A stretch of DNA of 64,000 nucleotides, taken from contig NZ_CALSAN010000018.1 in assembly GCF_943372915.1 (NCBI RefSeq), positions 17,580-81,579 of the forward strand. The letters run 5' to 3'. Positions 48,401-56,806 of the stretch are shown one piece after another. The position numbers were made by a program, and so were the translations under genes. The notes under the pieces were generated by a model. That model searched no databases. It was not told where the DNA came from and saw only the letters and a program-made list of their open reading frames with translations. This DNA is from Ferrovibrio terrae_A (GTDB lineage: Bacteria > Pseudomonadota > Alphaproteobacteria > Ferrovibrionales > Ferrovibrionaceae). The first letter of the stretch is position 1. Every line of letters begins with the position of its first letter.

Positions 48401-48912
48401 TGGCCGGCCTCGCAAGGGGCCGATTAATTCACCGCCTGCTGCAGACCCTGCCAGACCTGCCTGAGGCCGAGCGGGAAACAGCCGCCCGACGCTTCCTGGC
48501 CCATCCCGGCCATGGTCTGGATATCGCCAGCCAGGCCGGTCTGCTCGGCGAGACCATGACCTTGCTGCGCGATCCCACCTTTGCCGGGGTATTCCAGCCC
48601 GGCGCGCGGGCGGAAGTGCCGCTGGCCGGACGGATCGGGCAACGGCTGGTCACCGGACAGGTTGACCGTCTGCTGGTCACCGATGTCGCGGTGCTCGTCG
48701 TCGATTACAAGACAAACCGGCCGCCGCCGGTCTCCGTGCAGGATGTCGACCTGGCCTATCTGGACCAGATGGCCCTGTATCGCGGCCTGTTGCAGCAGGT
48801 GTTTCCGGGACGATCCGTGCAGGCGGCACTGGTCTGGACCCATGCGGCACGCCTCATGCCCCTGCCTGACAGCCTGCTGGATCAACGCCTTGCCGCTTTC
48901 ACCGCAACGTGA
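45430..48912 (+). CDS. addA: Double-strand break repair helicase-nuclease AddA
   Basis: A 1160-residue UvrD-type helicase with a RecB-like nuclease. Walker A 'ANAGSGKTR' is near residue 30, motif II 'ILVDEAQDTSPDQW' near 400, 'VFAVGDVKQSIYSFQGA' and 'VLTVHGAKGLEAPIVILP' follow, motif VI is 'RLLYVALTRARDRLYV', and a Pro-rich linker (about 930-985) leads to the nuclease with 'VLVVDYKTNRPPP'. All catalytic elements are intact. It is coupled to AddB by ATGA overlap; both act at double-strand breaks and in recombination. Confidence 0.95.
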   Translation: MTSDTELQAHQTNQRVAADPTLSAWVAANAGSGKTRVLVDRVTRLLLMGTRPSGILCLTFTKAAAAEMQLRLTERLGKWTTLSDAALKADLFDLLGRKITDSDMDAARRLFARTLEAPGGLRLQTVHAFCEALLKRFPVEAEVPPGFKVADDAVTADLFAKAQTQVLGSSLTDTGFAPVIGFFAARVDDGRFADLLKALLGRRRDLALLLAAHGDAAGAIGALYAQLELPPDATREMAIRQHIAAMPLPDLRRAVAALCSGSANDKKLGLPLSDWLAADAPAETFEEAWFDRFFTGEGKPRATLATKTVEKIDPACGATLAEEQTRLIALKQQLNKLTVAEATAMLLRLGKALLEAYAALKLSRGLLDYDDLILRARDLLVEPSQVPWVMFKLDRGIDHILVDEAQDTSPDQWSVVAALAEEFFSGTGARDDVRRTVFAVGDVKQSIYSFQGARPQAFLDMRSEFRRRAETVGEQLHPVPLEMSFRSAPAVLQLVDAVFTDDSAKPGVVEEGTILQHKAKRRDEAGRIELWPPFKPDPKTQSEPWEAPLDYVGAKDPRRRLADEIAQQIRRWMDTEELPSLGRRVQPGDVMILVRRRNVFFEAMVQALKTAGVPVAGADRMKLAEQIAVLDLLALGAFCLLPDDDLTLATVLKGPLFNFSEDDLFALCWNRTQPRLWHELQRRADEIPAWKAASEELHRWLARADLVPPFALYAELLGAGGGRRRLVARLGPQANEPIDEFLAAALSYEREAAPSLQGFLSWFPRHAGEVKRDLDQGRNEVRVLTVHGAKGLEAPIVILPDSCDLPQDQSSSGLLWGEAPVPPVSSVTGPAAARAVPQLYWPMRKENDTAITAGLRSLRNAEQMAEYRRLLYVALTRARDRLYVCGYLGSRNAEKGPPQGSWYDLVSAGFDRLVPQQIVSLPWGDEARRYETNPDSRATARPTAAAAAPPAAPTWLQAPPPPEPIPPRPLSPSQPSRPDPAPLSPTTPDRLAGLARGRLIHRLLQTLPDLPEAERETAARRFLAHPGHGLDIASQAGLLGETMTLLRDPTFAGVFQPGARAEVPLAGRIGQRLVTGQVDRLLVTDVAVLVVDYKTNRPPPVSVQDVDLAYLDQMALYRGLLQQVFPGRSVQAALVWTHAARLMPLPDSLLDQRLAAFTAT

Positions 48913-48931
48913 GTAGTCGTAGGCTGGCAGC

Positions 48932-49717
48932 ATGCCTAGGTTCACCTCCATGACGATGATTTCACCATGCCGCATGCCCGCGTTGCTGCCGGCCCTTGTG
49001 CTGCTGCTGGGGCTGATGACACCGGCTTTCGCGCAGAACCAGGCGGCGCCGCAACCTGTGATACTGGAGCTGTTCACCAGCCAGGGCTGCAACTCCTGCC
49101 CGCCGGCCGATGCCCTGATGCAGGACTGGCTGAAGCAGCCCGGCGTCATCCCGATCTCGCTGCATGTCGATTACTGGGATTACCTCGGCTGGAAAGACAC
49201 GCTGAGCCGCAAGGGCCACGCCGTGCGCCAGCAGGATTACGCGCGCAATTCCGGCAAGCGCGAAGTCTATACGCCGCAGGTGGTGATTAATGGCCAGTAT
49301 GCCGTGGTCGGCTCCGACCGCGACGCAGTCGCCTATGCGATTGCCAAGGCGCGCAAGCAACAGCAGCAGGTGTCGATGCGTGCGGAGCGCAACAAGACAA
49401 CCGGGGCATGGCAGGTGCAGGTCGGGCCGCTGCCCCACTGGCAGGGCGAGGCCAAACTGGTGCTGTGCCGGTATGATACCAAGCATGAAGTCTCCATTGA
49501 ACGTGGCGAAAATAGCGGTCGCACGCTGAACTATCTCAATGTCGCCCGCGCCTGGGGTGATCTTGGCCGCTGGAAAGGCCAGAGCGCCAGCTACGACGTG
49601 CCAGACCTGAGCGGCACCGACTGGAGCCGCCAGGGCGTTGTTGTAATGCTGCAGACGCTGAGCAATGACGGCGTCGGGCCGATTATCGCGGCGGTCGATA
49701 TCAAAGGCGCCCCATAG
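48932..49717 (+). CDS. Secreted DUF1223 (thioredoxin-like) protein
   Basis: A 261-residue exported protein; the start at 48932 is uncertain because in-frame ATGs at 48950, 48956 and 48974 would also leave a signal peptide ('LLPALVLLLGLMTPAFA'). The DUF1223 family core is plain: 'ILELFTSQGCNSCPPADALM' with a CxxC-like pair, 'ISLHVDYWDYLGWKD', 'YTPQVVINGQYAVVGSDR'. The thioredoxin-like fold suggests a periplasmic redox role, but no function is established. It lies 19 bp after addA. Confidence 0.82.
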   Translation: MPRFTSMTMISPCRMPALLPALVLLLGLMTPAFAQNQAAPQPVILELFTSQGCNSCPPADALMQDWLKQPGVIPISLHVDYWDYLGWKDTLSRKGHAVRQQDYARNSGKREVYTPQVVINGQYAVVGSDRDAVAYAIAKARKQQQQVSMRAERNKTTGAWQVQVGPLPHWQGEAKLVLCRYDTKHEVSIERGENSGRTLNYLNVARAWGDLGRWKGQSASYDVPDLSGTDWSRQGVVVMLQTLSNDGVGPIIAAVDIKGAP

Positions 49718-49827
49718 ACTTTCAGCGGCCGCGTGCCCTGCAAAGGTTACAGTCCTGCCGTTGACAGTCCGGGCGTCACAGCCGAAGCTTTCCCCATGAT
49801 AACAGCCCGCCTTCCCGGGATTGGCCT

Positions 49828-50253
49828 ATGCCGGTGAGCAACCGGATCGAGCATCGCCTGCGCGCGGCAGATCGCAACGACCTGTCACGTCTGGGCGAGA
49901 TCGCCCGCACCAGTCTGGCCGATGCAGCAACCCTCGATCTTGCTGCCCTGCAAAAAGAGGAAAACCTCTTTGTCGCCGAGTGGCGCACCGCTATCGATGG
50001 CTTCATGGTACTGCTGCCGTTGCAGAGCAGCCTGCTGATCAGCCGGCTGGTGGTGGCGGAAGAGGCCCGCAAACAGGGCCTGGGGGCCTGGCTGCTCGAC
50101 TGCGCCGCCTTCCATGCCCGCAGTCTTGATCTGGTCGCCATCGAAATCCAGCGGCCGGAGCAGGACAAAGCCGGCATCGCCTGGCTGGCCAAACGCGGCT
50201 TCGTGCGCAATCCGCATGGCGGCAACAAGATCTATCTGAGCCGCAGTGTCTGA
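49828..50253 (+). CDS. GNAT-family N-acetyltransferase
   Basis: A 141-residue acetyltransferase. The acetyl-CoA-binding segment is 'LVVAEEARKQGLGAWLLDCAAFHARS' (R/Q-x-x-G-x-G/A type), with an N-terminal 'RAADRNDLSRLGEIARTS' and C-terminal 'WLAKRGFVRNPHGGNKIYL'. Substrate not predictable. It precedes the Nudix gene by 24 bp, which has GGGAAC upstream, so both may be one transcript. Confidence 0.8.
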   Translation: MPVSNRIEHRLRAADRNDLSRLGEIARTSLADAATLDLAALQKEENLFVAEWRTAIDGFMVLLPLQSSLLISRLVVAEEARKQGLGAWLLDCAAFHARSLDLVAIEIQRPEQDKAGIAWLAKRGFVRNPHGGNKIYLSRSV

Positions 50254-50277
50254 TAAAAAAAGAGACCGGGAACACCG

Positions 50278-51090
50278 ATGAGCGACAGCACACCCGCCCA
50301 GAATAAATCAGCCCTGCGTCCTTCCAGCACCGTGCTGATGGTGCGCGATGGCACCGCCGGTCTTGAAGTCTTCATGGTCAAACGCAACCACGCCATCGAC
50401 TTTGCCTCCGGCGCCATGGTGTTTCCCGGCGGCAAGCTGGCCGAGGGCGACAGCGACCCGGTGCTGATGGGCCGCCACGCCCGGCCGGGCAATTTCGATC
50501 CGCAACTGACAGCCTTTGCCTTTGGTGCGATCCGCGAGGCCTTTGAGGAATCCGGCCTGCTGCTGGCACGCGCCAAGGGCGATGGCGCCCTGCTGCCGGC
50601 CAGCCGCATTGAGACGCTGGATCACTGGCGCGAGCCACTCAATCGCGGCGACAAGACGCTCCGTGACATGGCCGAGGCCGAAGACCTGGATTATGCACTG
50701 GATACCCTGATTCCGTTTGCGCACTGGATCACCCCCGAGGTGATGCCCAAGCGCTTTGATACCTGGTTTTTCCTGGCGCCGGCACCGGCTGACCAGATTG
50801 GCGTGCATGACGGCTCTGAATCGGTGGAGTCCGAATGGGTCGGCGCCCAGGCCGCACTGGATGACTGGGAAGCCAAGACCCGCACCATCGTGTTTGCCAC
50901 CCGCATGCAGCTGGTAAAACTGGCGCGGGCGAAGACAGTGGCTGAGGCCATCGCGATCACGCGGCAGGATGCCATCGTCGACGTGATGCCGGTACTCGAC
51001 AAGACATCCTTCTCCGAGCCGCATCTGCGCATCCCGGCCGCAGCCGGCTATGGCGTCACCGAAGTGCCGCTCAGCCGCGTCGGGATGTAA
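50278..51090 (+). CDS. Nudix hydrolase of the insert-containing NUDT7/19-like type
   Basis: A 270-residue Nudix protein. The Nudix box is split: the Gly-rich first half 'VFPGGKLAEGDSDP' is separated by about 30 residues from the helix 'AIREAFEESGLLLARA', as in NUDT19-like CoA or acyl-CoA diphosphatases. 'IPFAHWITPEVMPKRFDTWFFLA' is a typical continuation. The catalytic Glu residues of the REAFEE helix are intact, so it should be active, with CoA derivatives as the most likely substrates. It ends 3 bp before the convergent htpG stop. Confidence 0.82.
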   Translation: MSDSTPAQNKSALRPSSTVLMVRDGTAGLEVFMVKRNHAIDFASGAMVFPGGKLAEGDSDPVLMGRHARPGNFDPQLTAFAFGAIREAFEESGLLLARAKGDGALLPASRIETLDHWREPLNRGDKTLRDMAEAEDLDYALDTLIPFAHWITPEVMPKRFDTWFFLAPAPADQIGVHDGSESVESEWVGAQAALDDWEAKTRTIVFATRMQLVKLARAKTVAEAIAITRQDAIVDVMPVLDKTSFSEPHLRIPAAAGYGVTEVPLSRVGM

Positions 51091-51093
51091 CGC

Positions 51094-52965
51094 CTAGAGC
51101 GCCTTTTCCATCACGCGCGCCAGCCGCTGGGCAAACAGCAGCGGATCAGCCGGCGCCTCGCCCTCAACCAGGCGGGCCTGATCGAGCAGCAGCTGCGCCG
51201 CATCCGTCAGGGCATCCACTGCACCGGGCTGCTGTGCCCGGGCGGCCAGCGCCCGGATCAGCGGGTGGGTCGGGTTGATTTCCAGGATTCGCGCGCTGAT
51301 CTGCTCCAGCTTCTGATGCTGACGCAGCAGGCGCTCCAGATGGAGATCCATGTCGCCTTCTGCCGCGCTCAGGCAGACCGCACTATCGGTCAGCCGTTTT
51401 GATTCGCGCACATCCTTCACCGCATCGCCCAGAATCTGCTTCAGTGCCGCTATCAGGGTGCCAAGCGCTGCATCATCGGGCTTGTCTTCGGACTTCTTCT
51501 CATCAGCGGTAGCCGCGATGGCGTCCAGATCGGCACCGGCCCGGCTGGCGGATTTGACCGGCTTGCCGGCAAAGTCGCGCACGACCGAGAGCCAGAAGTC
51601 GTCGACCGGATCGGTCAGCAGCAGAACCTCGACGCCCTTGGCACGGAAACCTTCCAGCTGCGGGCTGCGCTTCAGCTGATCGCGCTGGTCGCCATTGATC
51701 ACGTAGATCGCCGTCTGGCCGTCTTTCATAGCGGCGATATAGTCGTCGAATGATACCCAGCCATCGCGCTGCGACGAGCGGAAGCGCGCCAGCTTGAGAA
51801 TTGTCTCGCGATGCTCTGGATCTTCGTAGATGCCTTCCTTCAGCACCGCGCCAAAGGCTTCCCAGAAAGCATTGTAGGCCTCGGCATCCTTGCCGGCCTT
51901 CTTCTCCAGCTCGGCCAGCACGCGACGGGTGATCGCCTGCCTGATCCGCGCCAGCACCGGATTGTGCTGCAGCATTTCACGGCTGACATTCAGCGGCAGG
52001 TCAGCAGAATCGACCACCCCGCGCAGGAAGCGCAGCCAGGCCGGCACCAGTTCGTCGCAGCGGTCGGTGATGAAGACCCGGCGCACATAGAGCTTGAGCA
52101 GCGCCTTGCGCGCCGGATCGAACAGGTCATGCGGTCGCGATGACGGGATAAAGAGCAGCAGCGTGTAGTCCAGCTTGCCCTCGGCCCGTGCGTGCAAGGT
52201 CAGCCACGGGTCGTCGAAGGCATGCGACACATGGTGGTAGAAATTCTGATACTGCTCTTCCGTAATCTCGCTTTTCGGTCGTGCCCAGAGTGCGCTGGCG
52301 CTGTTCAGCGTTTCGCTCTTGCCCCCGTCCACATCCTGCGCCTGCAGCACCACCGGCAGGGCGATGTGGTCGGAATACGTCCTGACGATATGGCTCAGCC
52401 TGGTCGTTTCGAGGAACTCATCCTCACCTTCGCGCAGGTGCAGGATGATTGTGGTGCCGCGACCCGTCTTTTCGGCCTCACCGATGGTGAACTGGCCAGA
52501 GCCATCGGAAGCCCAGCGCCAGGCCTCTGTCTCGCCGGCCTTGCGCGAAACCACCTCCACTTTCGTCGACACCATGAAGGCGGAGTAGAAGCCAACACCG
52601 AACTGGCCGATCAGGGCCATGTCCTTGGCGGCATCGCCAGAGAGTTTGGCGGCAAATTCACCGGTGCCGGAGCGGGCGATGGTACCCAGATTGGCCACCA
52701 GTTCGTCACGACTCATTCCGATGCCGTTATCGGCAATGGTGAGCGTGCGGGCGGCCTTGTCGGGCGTCAGGATGACCTTGAGGTCCGTATCACCCGCCCA
52801 CAGATCCGCTTCGGTCTGCGCCGCAAAACGCAGCTTGTCACAGGCATCAGAGGCATTGGAGATCAGCTCGCGAAGGAAGATTTCCTTCTGGCTGTAGAGC
52901 GCGTGGGTAACAATATGCAGCAGCCGGGCGACGTCCGACTGGAAGTGCATGGTCTGGTCGGTCAT
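51094..52965 (-). CDS. htpG: Molecular chaperone HtpG (Hsp90)
   Basis: A 623-residue Hsp90 homologue. The ATP-binding domain has 'ELISNASDACDKLRF', 'IADNGIGMSRDEL' and 'GQFGVGFYSAFMV'; the middle domain contains 'LPLNVSREMLQHN' with the catalytic Arg loop, and a dimerisation domain completes it. GGAGG lies eight bases before the start. It begins 16 bp after the stop of the DUF4340 gene on the same strand, so it is likely co-transcribed with the ABC genes upstream. Confidence 0.96.
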   Translation of the reverse strand: MTDQTMHFQSDVARLLHIVTHALYSQKEIFLRELISNASDACDKLRFAAQTEADLWAGDTDLKVILTPDKAARTLTIADNGIGMSRDELVANLGTIARSGTGEFAAKLSGDAAKDMALIGQFGVGFYSAFMVSTKVEVVSRKAGETEAWRWASDGSGQFTIGEAEKTGRGTTIILHLREGEDEFLETTRLSHIVRTYSDHIALPVVLQAQDVDGGKSETLNSASALWARPKSEITEEQYQNFYHHVSHAFDDPWLTLHARAEGKLDYTLLLFIPSSRPHDLFDPARKALLKLYVRRVFITDRCDELVPAWLRFLRGVVDSADLPLNVSREMLQHNPVLARIRQAITRRVLAELEKKAGKDAEAYNAFWEAFGAVLKEGIYEDPEHRETILKLARFRSSQRDGWVSFDDYIAAMKDGQTAIYVINGDQRDQLKRSPQLEGFRAKGVEVLLLTDPVDDFWLSVVRDFAGKPVKSASRAGADLDAIAATADEKKSEDKPDDAALGTLIAALKQILGDAVKDVRESKRLTDSAVCLSAAEGDMDLHLERLLRQHQKLEQISARILEINPTHPLIRALAARAQQPGAVDALTDAAQLLLDQARLVEGEAPADPLLFAQRLARVMEKAL

Positions 52966-52981
52966 GGCGATGCCTCCAGAA

Positions 52982-54127
52982 TCAGTCTTTCTTGGATTCG
53001 TCTTTCTTTTCCGGCTCGATCAGGTCTTTCAGCCGGCGGGTCAGGTCGCGCGCCGCATAGTCGTTGACCAGATAGGCCCAACCACCCATGCGTGCCGCCG
53101 CCTCTTTCACCTGCTTCTCGGCCTCCTCGGGCTTCAGCAGCTCCTTGGCCGCATCGGGTTTGGCCGAAGCGGCGTCAAAGCTGACAGAGATCGTCATCCA
53201 GAATTTCTTGTCCTGATCCGCGGCCGGAATGGTGCGCACCACCGCCTTCACGCCATCCAGCGTGACGATCTCGGCCACCGTCGCCTTGGAGAAATCGAGG
53301 TCGGCGGCCTTGGCGACATCCTCAAAGCCCAGATAAGCCAGGCCACCGGCCACCGCATTCACATCAAAGGGCGAAACCGCCTTCATGCCCTTGGGCATAT
53401 CCGGCAGCACGAAATCGACCGGCGTGCCATCGGGCTTCTCCGGCCCACGGTTGACCCGCAAAAGCTCGCCATCGGGATGCTTCACCGTGGCATAGGCCAC
53501 GCGGGCGCGGTCGATCTTGATCAGGTCCTTGACCAGCCACTGTGCCGGATCGGCAGGCAGTTCGAGCGTACCCTGGGCCAGCCAGGCGCGCGCCTCGTCA
53601 GGCTTGCGCACCTGCAACTGGCCAGGCTTACCGCCCGAGGGATAGCTGCGCGTCTTGCCGACGATCACGGCGGCAATCGATTTGGCATCCTTGTCGGCCA
53701 GCCGCACCAGGATCGGGCCCGGGTCGGATTTCGCCGCATCGTCCACCGGCTGGTATTGATCGGGCTCAGCAACCTGCAGCAGGTTGTAATGTGCCGGCTT
53801 GTCGCTGCGCGGCTCGATGGTCTCCAGCCCGGCGATGCCCAAAACATTCTTGCGCACTAGATCGGCACGCACCGGATAATCATGCCGGCTCGGCATGGTC
53901 CACTGGTCTGCCGTCGCGCCACGTTCGATGCGGAACATCGTCTTGACCGTGATGATCTCCAGACCGGCGACGTCATTCACTCTGGCGGTGAGCCCGGCGA
54001 ACAACGGTTTAGGCGTGAAATCGGCCTGGGCCGCACGGTCGCGCGAGGCGGCCACCCACCAGCCGGCACCACCAACAATCACGGCGGCCGCCACCAGGAT
54101 TGCCCAGCTTTTGTTACGCATCTGCAT
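52982..54127 (-). CDS. DUF4340 domain protein partnering the GldG-like ABC system
   Basis: The ATG at 54127 (381 residues) has a better upstream GGAG than a GTG three codons earlier. One N-terminal membrane anchor (about 5-24, 'WAILVAAAVIVGGAGWWVA') is followed by a periplasmic region with repeated beta-hairpin units of the DUF4340 type ('GLETIEPRSDKPAHYNLLQV', 'IGKTRSYPSGGKPGQLQVRK'-like strands) and a highly charged end. In Proteobacteria such proteins follow GldG-like genes and probably act with them at the envelope. Function unproven. Confidence 0.78.
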   Translation of the reverse strand: MQMRNKSWAILVAAAVIVGGAGWWVAASRDRAAQADFTPKPLFAGLTARVNDVAGLEIITVKTMFRIERGATADQWTMPSRHDYPVRADLVRKNVLGIAGLETIEPRSDKPAHYNLLQVAEPDQYQPVDDAAKSDPGPILVRLADKDAKSIAAVIVGKTRSYPSGGKPGQLQVRKPDEARAWLAQGTLELPADPAQWLVKDLIKIDRARVAYATVKHPDGELLRVNRGPEKPDGTPVDFVLPDMPKGMKAVSPFDVNAVAGGLAYLGFEDVAKAADLDFSKATVAEIVTLDGVKAVVRTIPAADQDKKFWMTISVSFDAASAKPDAAKELLKPEEAEKQVKEAAARMGGWAYLVNDYAARDLTRRLKDLIEPEKKDESKKD

Positions 54128-54151
54128 TGCCTTCACTCCGTACAGACAGCC

Positions 54152-56053
54152 TCAGCCTTCCATGGCGCGGCGGATGCGACGACGGCGCCACACGATCGCC
54201 AGGCCCACCGCCACAAGGGCGGCCAGCAGCGGCATCAGGCCGATATTGATGAACTTGACGAAAACCTGCAGGCCTTCGATGTCGCGATTCAGCTCGCGCT
54301 GCACACCGCGCAGCTCACGCCGGGTCGACAACAGGTCGTCCCGGAAGGTGGTGATGGCAGCCTCCTGCTCAGCGCTGAGCAGGGCATTGGACTGATCCTG
54401 CGCCTTGCTCTGCAGTTCGGCGAGCTGTTTCTGTGTGGTCTCCAGCTTTTGCTCCAGGGCACGCTGGCGGGCCAGGAACTGCTGCTCGGCCACGCGACGC
54501 ATATTGTCGATCACCTCGAACGGGCGCTGCGACCGGCCACGGCTGCGCAGGCCGATCAGATCGCCCGAGCCCGACATGTTGTCGATGGCGTTCACCAGCA
54601 GATCGGCATTGGCCGCGATCGGCACATACATGCTCTGGCCCATCATCTGCTGGGTCCGCACCCAGAAACGGTCATCCAGCATATCGGCGTCGGCCACCAG
54701 CAGCACATTGATCGGCTTGGCACTGTCGGTCACCTGCGGGCCGGCGGTCTTTGCATCGGCCGGCGCGCCGCCCGGGAAGGCGGTCCTGGCCGAACCGCTG
54801 ATACGGGCCGCCATCGTGTAGATCTCGCCCGTGGCCTTGAACTTCTCGGCCAGCACCTGCGGATTGGGATCGCCCTGCAGATCGGCGGTATCCATCAGCA
54901 TGGCCTGTTTCGACGAGGTGATCAGCGGTGTCAGCGTGGTGGTGGCGCCATCCAGCTTGCGGATCGCACCCATGGAAGCCGCGTTGATCTGGGTCAGCTC
55001 GGCAGTCACCACATCATCCTGGCTCAGGCGCTCGCCCGGGATCGCCAGCCACGGGATGTAATCGGCCACCGCGGCGGCACCGGGACGGCCGGTCTGCACA
55101 CGCTGCGCCATGCTGAGATCGGCAACGAACTTGCCGGCCTGCACCTCGATGCCCCAGGCCTTGAACAGCTCAGGCAACAGCGAAGACTGGTCACCGCCCG
55201 GCATCGGCTGGCCGGTCATCGGGTTGGGCATCGCCGCCATGGTTTCGGAATAGGGATCGGCGAACACGATCAGGCGGCCGCCCTTCAGCACATACTGGTC
55301 GATGGCATACTGCACCTGCGGGCTGAGATCCTTCGGATGCGCCAGGATGAGGGTCGACAGCTTGTCGTCGATCTCCTCCGGCTTGGAGGCATCCAGCATC
55401 TTCACCTGGAAGAACTGCTTGATCTGCTCGAGGATCAGATAGGGCTGCATCTGGCCGCGCATGGCCGCCATCATGCCGCCCGGACCGTATTCCAGCGGCA
55501 GGGCACCGAGGATGCCGATGGTCGGCTTGGCCGGATTGCTCAGGCCATAGATCAGCTTGGTCAGATCATATTCGAGGAACTGCTCCTTCTCCGCCTGAAA
55601 GAAGGCAATCGTCTGCTGCTGATCCAGCGTGTTGCTGCCAACTAAGCCGAAATAAAGGGAGCCGCCAGGCAGCTGCGCCCCCTGCAGGCCGGCCTGCACC
55701 GCGCGGTCTTCCGCCTCGGTGAAGGGTTCCGGGTCGATCACTTCAAGCCGGATCTTGCCGCCGGCCAGGGCGGCATAACGCTCCAGCAGCTCACGCACGC
55801 GGGTACCATACTGCTTCAGCTGCGGCGCATTGCTGGCCAGCTTGTCGGAGAAGAAGAAGCGCAGCGTAATCGGTTCCGGAATGGCCTTCAGCACATTCCG
55901 GGTGCCGTCAGACAAGGTATAGAGCCGCGCCTGGGTGAGGTCGATGCGGACATCGCGCAGACCCTGATTCACCAGGATGTTGAACCCGAGGAAAACGGCG
56001 AAAGCGGCGATCAGGCCGGTGCCGGTAAGGAGGGCTTTGCTGCCGGTTTTCAT
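54152..56053 (-). CDS. GldG-like ABC transporter auxiliary protein
   Basis: A 633-residue protein with an N-terminal membrane anchor (about 8-30), a long periplasmic part containing 'RLIVFADPYSETMAAMPNP' and 'INVLLVADADMLDDRFWVRTQQMMG' and a coiled coil near 520-570 ending in a C-terminal transmembrane segment (about 600-622) with a basic tail. This is the GldG/IFT52-like arrangement found next to ABC-2 permeases; in Bacteroidetes it takes part in gliding, but here no gliding genes are present and export or cell-envelope function is more likely. Confidence 0.85.
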   Translation of the reverse strand: MKTGSKALLTGTGLIAAFAVFLGFNILVNQGLRDVRIDLTQARLYTLSDGTRNVLKAIPEPITLRFFFSDKLASNAPQLKQYGTRVRELLERYAALAGGKIRLEVIDPEPFTEAEDRAVQAGLQGAQLPGGSLYFGLVGSNTLDQQQTIAFFQAEKEQFLEYDLTKLIYGLSNPAKPTIGILGALPLEYGPGGMMAAMRGQMQPYLILEQIKQFFQVKMLDASKPEEIDDKLSTLILAHPKDLSPQVQYAIDQYVLKGGRLIVFADPYSETMAAMPNPMTGQPMPGGDQSSLLPELFKAWGIEVQAGKFVADLSMAQRVQTGRPGAAAVADYIPWLAIPGERLSQDDVVTAELTQINAASMGAIRKLDGATTTLTPLITSSKQAMLMDTADLQGDPNPQVLAEKFKATGEIYTMAARISGSARTAFPGGAPADAKTAGPQVTDSAKPINVLLVADADMLDDRFWVRTQQMMGQSMYVPIAANADLLVNAIDNMSGSGDLIGLRSRGRSQRPFEVIDNMRRVAEQQFLARQRALEQKLETTQKQLAELQSKAQDQSNALLSAEQEAAITTFRDDLLSTRRELRGVQRELNRDIEGLQVFVKFINIGLMPLLAALVAVGLAIVWRRRRIRRAMEG

Positions 56054-56056
56054 GAC

Positions 56057-56791
56057 TTAGCCAGCCTTCTTGAAATCGACGACAACGGCATTGGCATAGA
56101 GCCAGACCGCGATAAGCGAGAGGAAGAAGACGAGATCGCGCAGATCGATCACGCCTTCGGTGATCGCATTGAAATGCGACAGGAAGCTGAAGGAAGCGAT
56201 GGTGTCGGTGATCAGCGGCGGTGCCCAGCCCTGGAAGAAGCTCAGCACCATCGGCGCGCCCGAAACGGTGAAGATGAAACAGACCAGCACGCTGACCACG
56301 AAGGCGATCACCTGGTTCTTGGTCACTGCCGACAGGCAGCTGCCGATCGCCAGATAGGCGCCGGCCATCAGCAGGCTGCCGATATAGCCGGCGAGAATGA
56401 CGCCATTATCGGGCGAACCGAGCCAGTTGACCGTGAGCCAGAGCGGGAAGGTCAGCGCCAGCGCGATGCCGGCAAAAGCCCAGGCGGCGAGGAACTTGCC
56501 CAGCACCGCAGCCCAGAGCGGGATCGGCAGGGTCAGCAGCAGCTCGATCGTGCCGGCCTTGCGCTCTTCTGCCCACAGCCGCATGGCGATGGCGGGCAGA
56601 AAGAAGAGATAGAGCCAGGGATGGAACAGGAAGAAGGCCTTCAGATCGGCCTGGCCGCGTTCGAAGAACTGGCCGAGATAGAATGTGAAGATTCCCGCAG
56701 TGAACAGGAACACCACAATGAAGACATAGGCCACCGGGGTGGAAAAGTAGCCGCTGAATTCGCGGCGGAGAACGGCAAGCATCGGTTTCAT
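56057..56791 (-). CDS. ABC-2 type permease, GldF-like
   Basis: A 244-residue inner-membrane permease with six hydrophobic segments. 'LAVLRREFSGYFSTPVAYVFIVVFLF', 'LPAIAMRLWAEERKAGTIELLLTLP' and 'FVVSVLVCFIFTVSGAP' are the GldF/NosY-like pattern. It ends 3 bp before the GldG-like gene and starts 15 bp after the ATPase gene, so the four genes ATPase-permease-GldG-DUF4340 form one tight operon. Confidence 0.9.
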   Translation of the reverse strand: MKPMLAVLRREFSGYFSTPVAYVFIVVFLFTAGIFTFYLGQFFERGQADLKAFFLFHPWLYLFFLPAIAMRLWAEERKAGTIELLLTLPIPLWAAVLGKFLAAWAFAGIALALTFPLWLTVNWLGSPDNGVILAGYIGSLLMAGAYLAIGSCLSAVTKNQVIAFVVSVLVCFIFTVSGAPMVLSFFQGWAPPLITDTIASFSFLSHFNAITEGVIDLRDLVFFLSLIAVWLYANAVVVDFKKAG

Positions 56792-56806
56792 GGTCTTTAG
56801 TCCTGA

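Noticed and set aside
49761..49789. TTGACA before the GNAT gene as a promoter
   Set aside because: No acceptable -10 hexamer lies 16-18 bp downstream.
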